Source: CAYPPG01 sp964412555
GTDB taxonomy: Bacteria; Hinthialibacterota; Hinthialibacteria; Hinthialibacterales; Hinthialibacteraceae
Direction of reading: 5' to 3'
Assembly: GCA_964412555.1 (NCBI GenBank)
Contig: CAYPPG010000012.1
Coordinates: 62,001-126,000, forward strand
Length of the DNA: 64,000 nt
The notes under the pieces were generated by a model. It was given only the letters and a program-made list of their open reading frames with translations, made no database searches and had not been told where the DNA came from. A program made the position numbers and the translations under genes. Shown in pieces: positions 61,735-64,000 of this stretch (position 1 is its first letter; every line of letters begins with the position of its first letter).

Positions 61735-63168
61735 TTGATCATTTTATTTTTATGCTTGGTATTTATGCTACTTCATTGCCAATGCGTTTGGGCTGATGGG
61801 GACTGGTCTCATCCCTTCGCCGATGTTGCCGCGACCGCTTCTCTTCAACTGACTCCACAATCAATAAACACTTTGAAACTATTCGACTTACAACAAATAT
61901 CCCTGCCAACCGAATTAATCGGCTTGCGCTGCGCCGATGTAACCGGTGACGGTTTTCAGGATTTATTGGGCACCACGGTAGATCAAAAAGCGATTTGGCT
62001 GGTGGATTTCATGAAAAGGAGCGTAAAAGAGATTCCTGTCTCATTAAATCACGAGGATCATGTATATCTAAGCGCCTTGGTCGATGCAGATCAGGATCAA
62101 GTGAACGATATTCTCTATACTATCCTATCGAGCACTGGTTCTTCCACCCATTGTGTCTTTGGTGTAGAGAAAGAAAATACGATTATTACCGTACAGGGGG
62201 ATGCGGAGGTCGTCCATGAACGTGCTTTTACCCTCATGGATGTGAACTTTGATACACAAACGGAATTGATTACTTATGGCATGCAAAGAGATACTGAAAA
62301 TGGATTTATCGGGATATATGACCTATCATCTGGAAACCTTTTGATGAATATTGAATTGGAAAGCGCCGTTTCGCCATCCACTTTCGCCATTGTCCGGGAT
62401 GAATTTTTTGAGGAAACGCGGTTCTTTCTTGCTACACAACCAGGGGATGACAGCATATCAGTTCCATCAAGAAGTTCATGGATTCACGCGTTTGTGATTG
62501 CTGAAGGATTTGAAACTCCGATTGAATTATGGTCAAAACAAATCAATCCGAAATTGATTCCATCACGATTATGCGTAGGGAACACCAACGATGAGAGGGA
62601 AACCGTCGTATTGGGCACTCGGCGTGCAGAGAATGCAGAACCTGAAACGCAAAAATCCATTGTCGAGTTCCACGCTGATTCCGGAGAGATTGTCAATGAA
62701 TTGGTAATCGGTTCCCGCAACTGTCATGATTTAGCGGTTGGGAACCTCAATGATGATGCGGAGACAGAAATTGTATTTCTTGACGATAAAGATGATTTGC
62801 ATCGCATCGATTTTTCCAGAATGCGGGATCGAATTATGACCCTTGCTCTTGCCGAAGCGTATCTAGGGATTGCGAACCTGAGGTGGTATCCTTATCCGGG
62901 GAATTTAGCTATACAGAAAATCGGCAGCCGGTACATCATTCATTTTCTCAACGATCATTTGGATCCTATTGTGTTGGGAGGCTATCCGGTTTCCGGGCAG
63001 ATCATTGGAAGGCCAATATTGGGCGATGTGGATGGGAACGGTTGCGGCGAAGTGATTTTCATCAGCAACAACGGAACACCGAAAGCCAATCGGGTATTTT
63101 TTTATGATCCCGATGCGGCAAAACCGGAGAATCCGGACTCTGCGATTTCAGACTTTTTACGCTATTAA
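61735..63168 (+). CDS. Secreted propeller-like protein with FG-GAP-type blades
   Basis: The 477-residue product has a signal peptide (MIILFLCLVFMLLHCQCVWA) and then blades with Asp-rich loops: GLRCADVTGDGFQDLLGTTV, SALVDADQDQVNDILYTILS, AVGNLNDDAETEIVFLDDKD and GDVDGNGCGEVIFISNNGTP. It resembles the divergent 59796 protein in layout. The TTG start is chosen because TTGGAGAA lies nine bases upstream. It lies about 180 bases before the ECF sigma gene on the same strand, but a palindromic repeat separates them, so co-transcription is doubtful. Confidence 0.8.
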   Translation: MIILFLCLVFMLLHCQCVWADGDWSHPFADVAATASLQLTPQSINTLKLFDLQQISLPTELIGLRCADVTGDGFQDLLGTTVDQKAIWLVDFMKRSVKEIPVSLNHEDHVYLSALVDADQDQVNDILYTILSSTGSSTHCVFGVEKENTIITVQGDAEVVHERAFTLMDVNFDTQTELITYGMQRDTENGFIGIYDLSSGNLLMNIELESAVSPSTFAIVRDEFFEETRFFLATQPGDDSISVPSRSSWIHAFVIAEGFETPIELWSKQINPKLIPSRLCVGNTNDERETVVLGTRRAENAEPETQKSIVEFHADSGEIVNELVIGSRNCHDLAVGNLNDDAETEIVFLDDKDDLHRIDFSRMRDRIMTLALAEAYLGIANLRWYPYPGNLAIQKIGSRYIIHFLNDHLDPIVLGGYPVSGQIIGRPILGDVDGNGCGEVIFISNNGTPKANRVFFYDPDAAKPENPDSAISDFLRY

Positions 63169-63259
63169 AAGACCGATTTGTTCAGTTGGAACGATTTACT
63201 ATTGAAGCGATGACAAATAAGTATGATCTACGTTATGAACCTAGTAGCCACCTTATGTT

Positions 63260-63280
63260 GTGCAGACAGGATGTCCGCAC
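63260..63280. repeat. GTGCGGAC palindrome, inverted copy
   Basis: This 21-base element is the exact reverse complement of the copies at 22537 and 22571 (arms GTGCAGAC/GTCCGCAC) and is followed by CACAATTTTTT on the plus strand, so it may also terminate the upstream gene. Confidence 0.85.
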
Positions 63281-63346
63281 CACAATTTTTTGACTTTTTG
63301 CCTGTGCATCATTATTGATATTTATTGTGAACGGCAGGAAAGATTC

Positions 63347-63922
63347 GTGGATGAAGAGATTATTGCAGGGCTGAAAAATGGCTCCGAAGTGGCATTCAGA
63401 CAGGCTATTAAACAATATCAAGACAATCTCAAACGGTATTTGAGAAGTAAACTCGATTCTCCTGGGGATGTTGATGATATTGTTCACGATACCTTTGTGG
63501 AATTTTGGATACAATTTGTACAAAAACAAAGAGAGATCACCAATCTGAAAGCACTCTTGTTTCGGATCGCACATAATCGGGCTGTCGACCGGATACGGCG
63601 AAGCCGATTACAATCGCTGTTCATGCGACATGAAAACAAGAAATCTGATTTAGAATCGCCTTTATACAATAGTACGCAAAAGGAGATGGATACATCACTT
63701 CTCAAAATATTTCTTCAATTGCCGTCAAAAGACCGGGAAATGTTGGAATTATTTTACATTGAAGAGTTAAAAATGAATGAAATCGCGCAGGTTCTTTGCA
63801 TTGGGGAAGAAGCGGTCAGCAGCCGGTTACGCCGGGCACGCACAAGATTGAAAAATCTATTACCGGAGTCATTTTATCAGGAGTGGAGAGAAACCCATGA
63901 CCTCTCAGAAGTTCGACTTTGA
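63347..63922 (+). CDS. ECF RNA polymerase sigma factor
   Basis: The 191-residue product has sigma region 2 (FRQAIKQYQDNLKRYLRSKL, GDVDDIVHDTFVEFWIQ, LKALLFRIAHNRAVDRIRR) and region 4 (LPSKDREMLELFYIEELKMN, EIAQVLCIGEEAVSSRLRRA), joined by a short linker, as in ECF sigma-70 factors. GTG at 63347 is chosen because AGGAAAG lies six bases before it and the fold starts there. The next gene overlaps its end and probably encodes a regulator such as an anti-sigma factor, which would normally be membrane-bound. The signal controlling it is unknown. Confidence 0.92.
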   Translation: MDEEIIAGLKNGSEVAFRQAIKQYQDNLKRYLRSKLDSPGDVDDIVHDTFVEFWIQFVQKQREITNLKALLFRIAHNRAVDRIRRSRLQSLFMRHENKKSDLESPLYNSTQKEMDTSLLKIFLQLPSKDREMLELFYIEELKMNEIAQVLCIGEEAVSSRLRRARTRLKNLLPESFYQEWRETHDLSEVRL

Positions 63923-64000
63923 CGATTTGTTGAAACGAAGAATTAAACCAGCATTGGAGAGCGATATTTCCAAAACCGATCTGGAATTCCGCATTATACA
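63897..64000 (+). CDS. Start of the gene downstream of the ECF sigma factor, cut by window edge
   Basis: The ATG at 63897 lies inside the end of the sigma gene (26-base overlap) and follows GGAGTGGAGAG by six bases. Thirty-four codons are visible (MTSQKFDFDDLLKRRIKPAL onward), charged and without a membrane segment yet. Position and overlap suggest a partner of the sigma factor, such as an anti-sigma protein, but the visible part does not show it. Confidence 0.6.
   Translation, partial: MTSQKFDFDDLLKRRIKPALESDISKTDLEFRII

Overview
The window reads as chromosome of an uncultured, Gram-negative-type, probably flagellated heterotrophic bacterium. The supporting signs are a FliN fragment, Tat export genes, many Sec-signal secreted proteins, and cohesin/dockerin, FG-GAP and UnbV-type proteins. 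The mix of large secreted propeller proteins, Thr/Pro-rich linkers, a TPR-UnbV pair, a non-pyrrolysine MttB and a PSP1 protein is typical of poorly cultured candidate phyla. I cannot name the phylum from sequence alone. Housekeeping genes are intact and compactly arranged: ppc, a PSP1/ricT-like gene, rimO-pgpA, rplI, tatA-tatC, a capD/pseB-like dehydratase, folC, aroC, rnc-radical SAM-ruvX and priA. No rRNA, tRNA, CRISPR array or intact insertion sequence was seen.

Layout. 1-5.7 kb: the tail of fliN, a tandem 48-bp hairpin repeat, a 1114-residue secreted Thr/Pro-rich FG-GAP protein and an orphan DUF2283 gene. 5.7-8.5 kb: ppc. 8.8-13.7 kb: an accessory island of small genes in various states of decay. 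It holds an intact VapBC-like pair, a broken addiction-module antitoxin/ParE-type toxin relic, two paralogous small ORFs beginning MNDPI, a truncated C39-like peptidase relative, an orphan HicB, a HigBA pair whose toxin carries an in-frame TAG, and an orphan DUF2442. 13.8-19.0 kb: one very large alpha-2-macroglobulin/thioester protein. 19.3-28.8 kb: mostly housekeeping genes plus Tat and sugar-nucleotide genes. 30.4-32.7 kb: a ClC transporter preceded by a structured stretch that may encode an RNA. 32.9-42.6 kb: secreted and carbohydrate-related genes (lactonase-type propeller, aldo/keto reductase, UnbV and TPR proteins, a probable alpha/alpha-barrel protein, a beta-helix protein and an SGNH-like protein). 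42.7-54.6 kb: aroC, a STAS protein, the rnc cluster, a membrane glycosyltransferase, MttB, an Rpn relic and priA. 54.8-63.2 kb: further secreted proteins, including a kelch/cohesin/dockerin protein. 63.3 kb to the end: an ECF sigma factor and the start of its downstream partner.

Two themes stand out. First, toxin-antitoxin and Rpn-type loci are frequent and mostly broken: a nonsense codon plus frameshift at 9.8 kb, a nonsense codon in higB, a deletion fusion of DUF433 to a DUF5615-like tail at 55.8 kb, and a frameshifted Rpn gene at 51.7 kb. Second, the intergenic DNA holds several families of short palindromic repeats, some recurring across the window with changes that preserve the hairpin. 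The best candidates for something undescribed are the possible structured RNA upstream of the ClC gene (32.39-32.63 kb) and the eukaryote-like thioester protein with an apparent receptor-binding domain.
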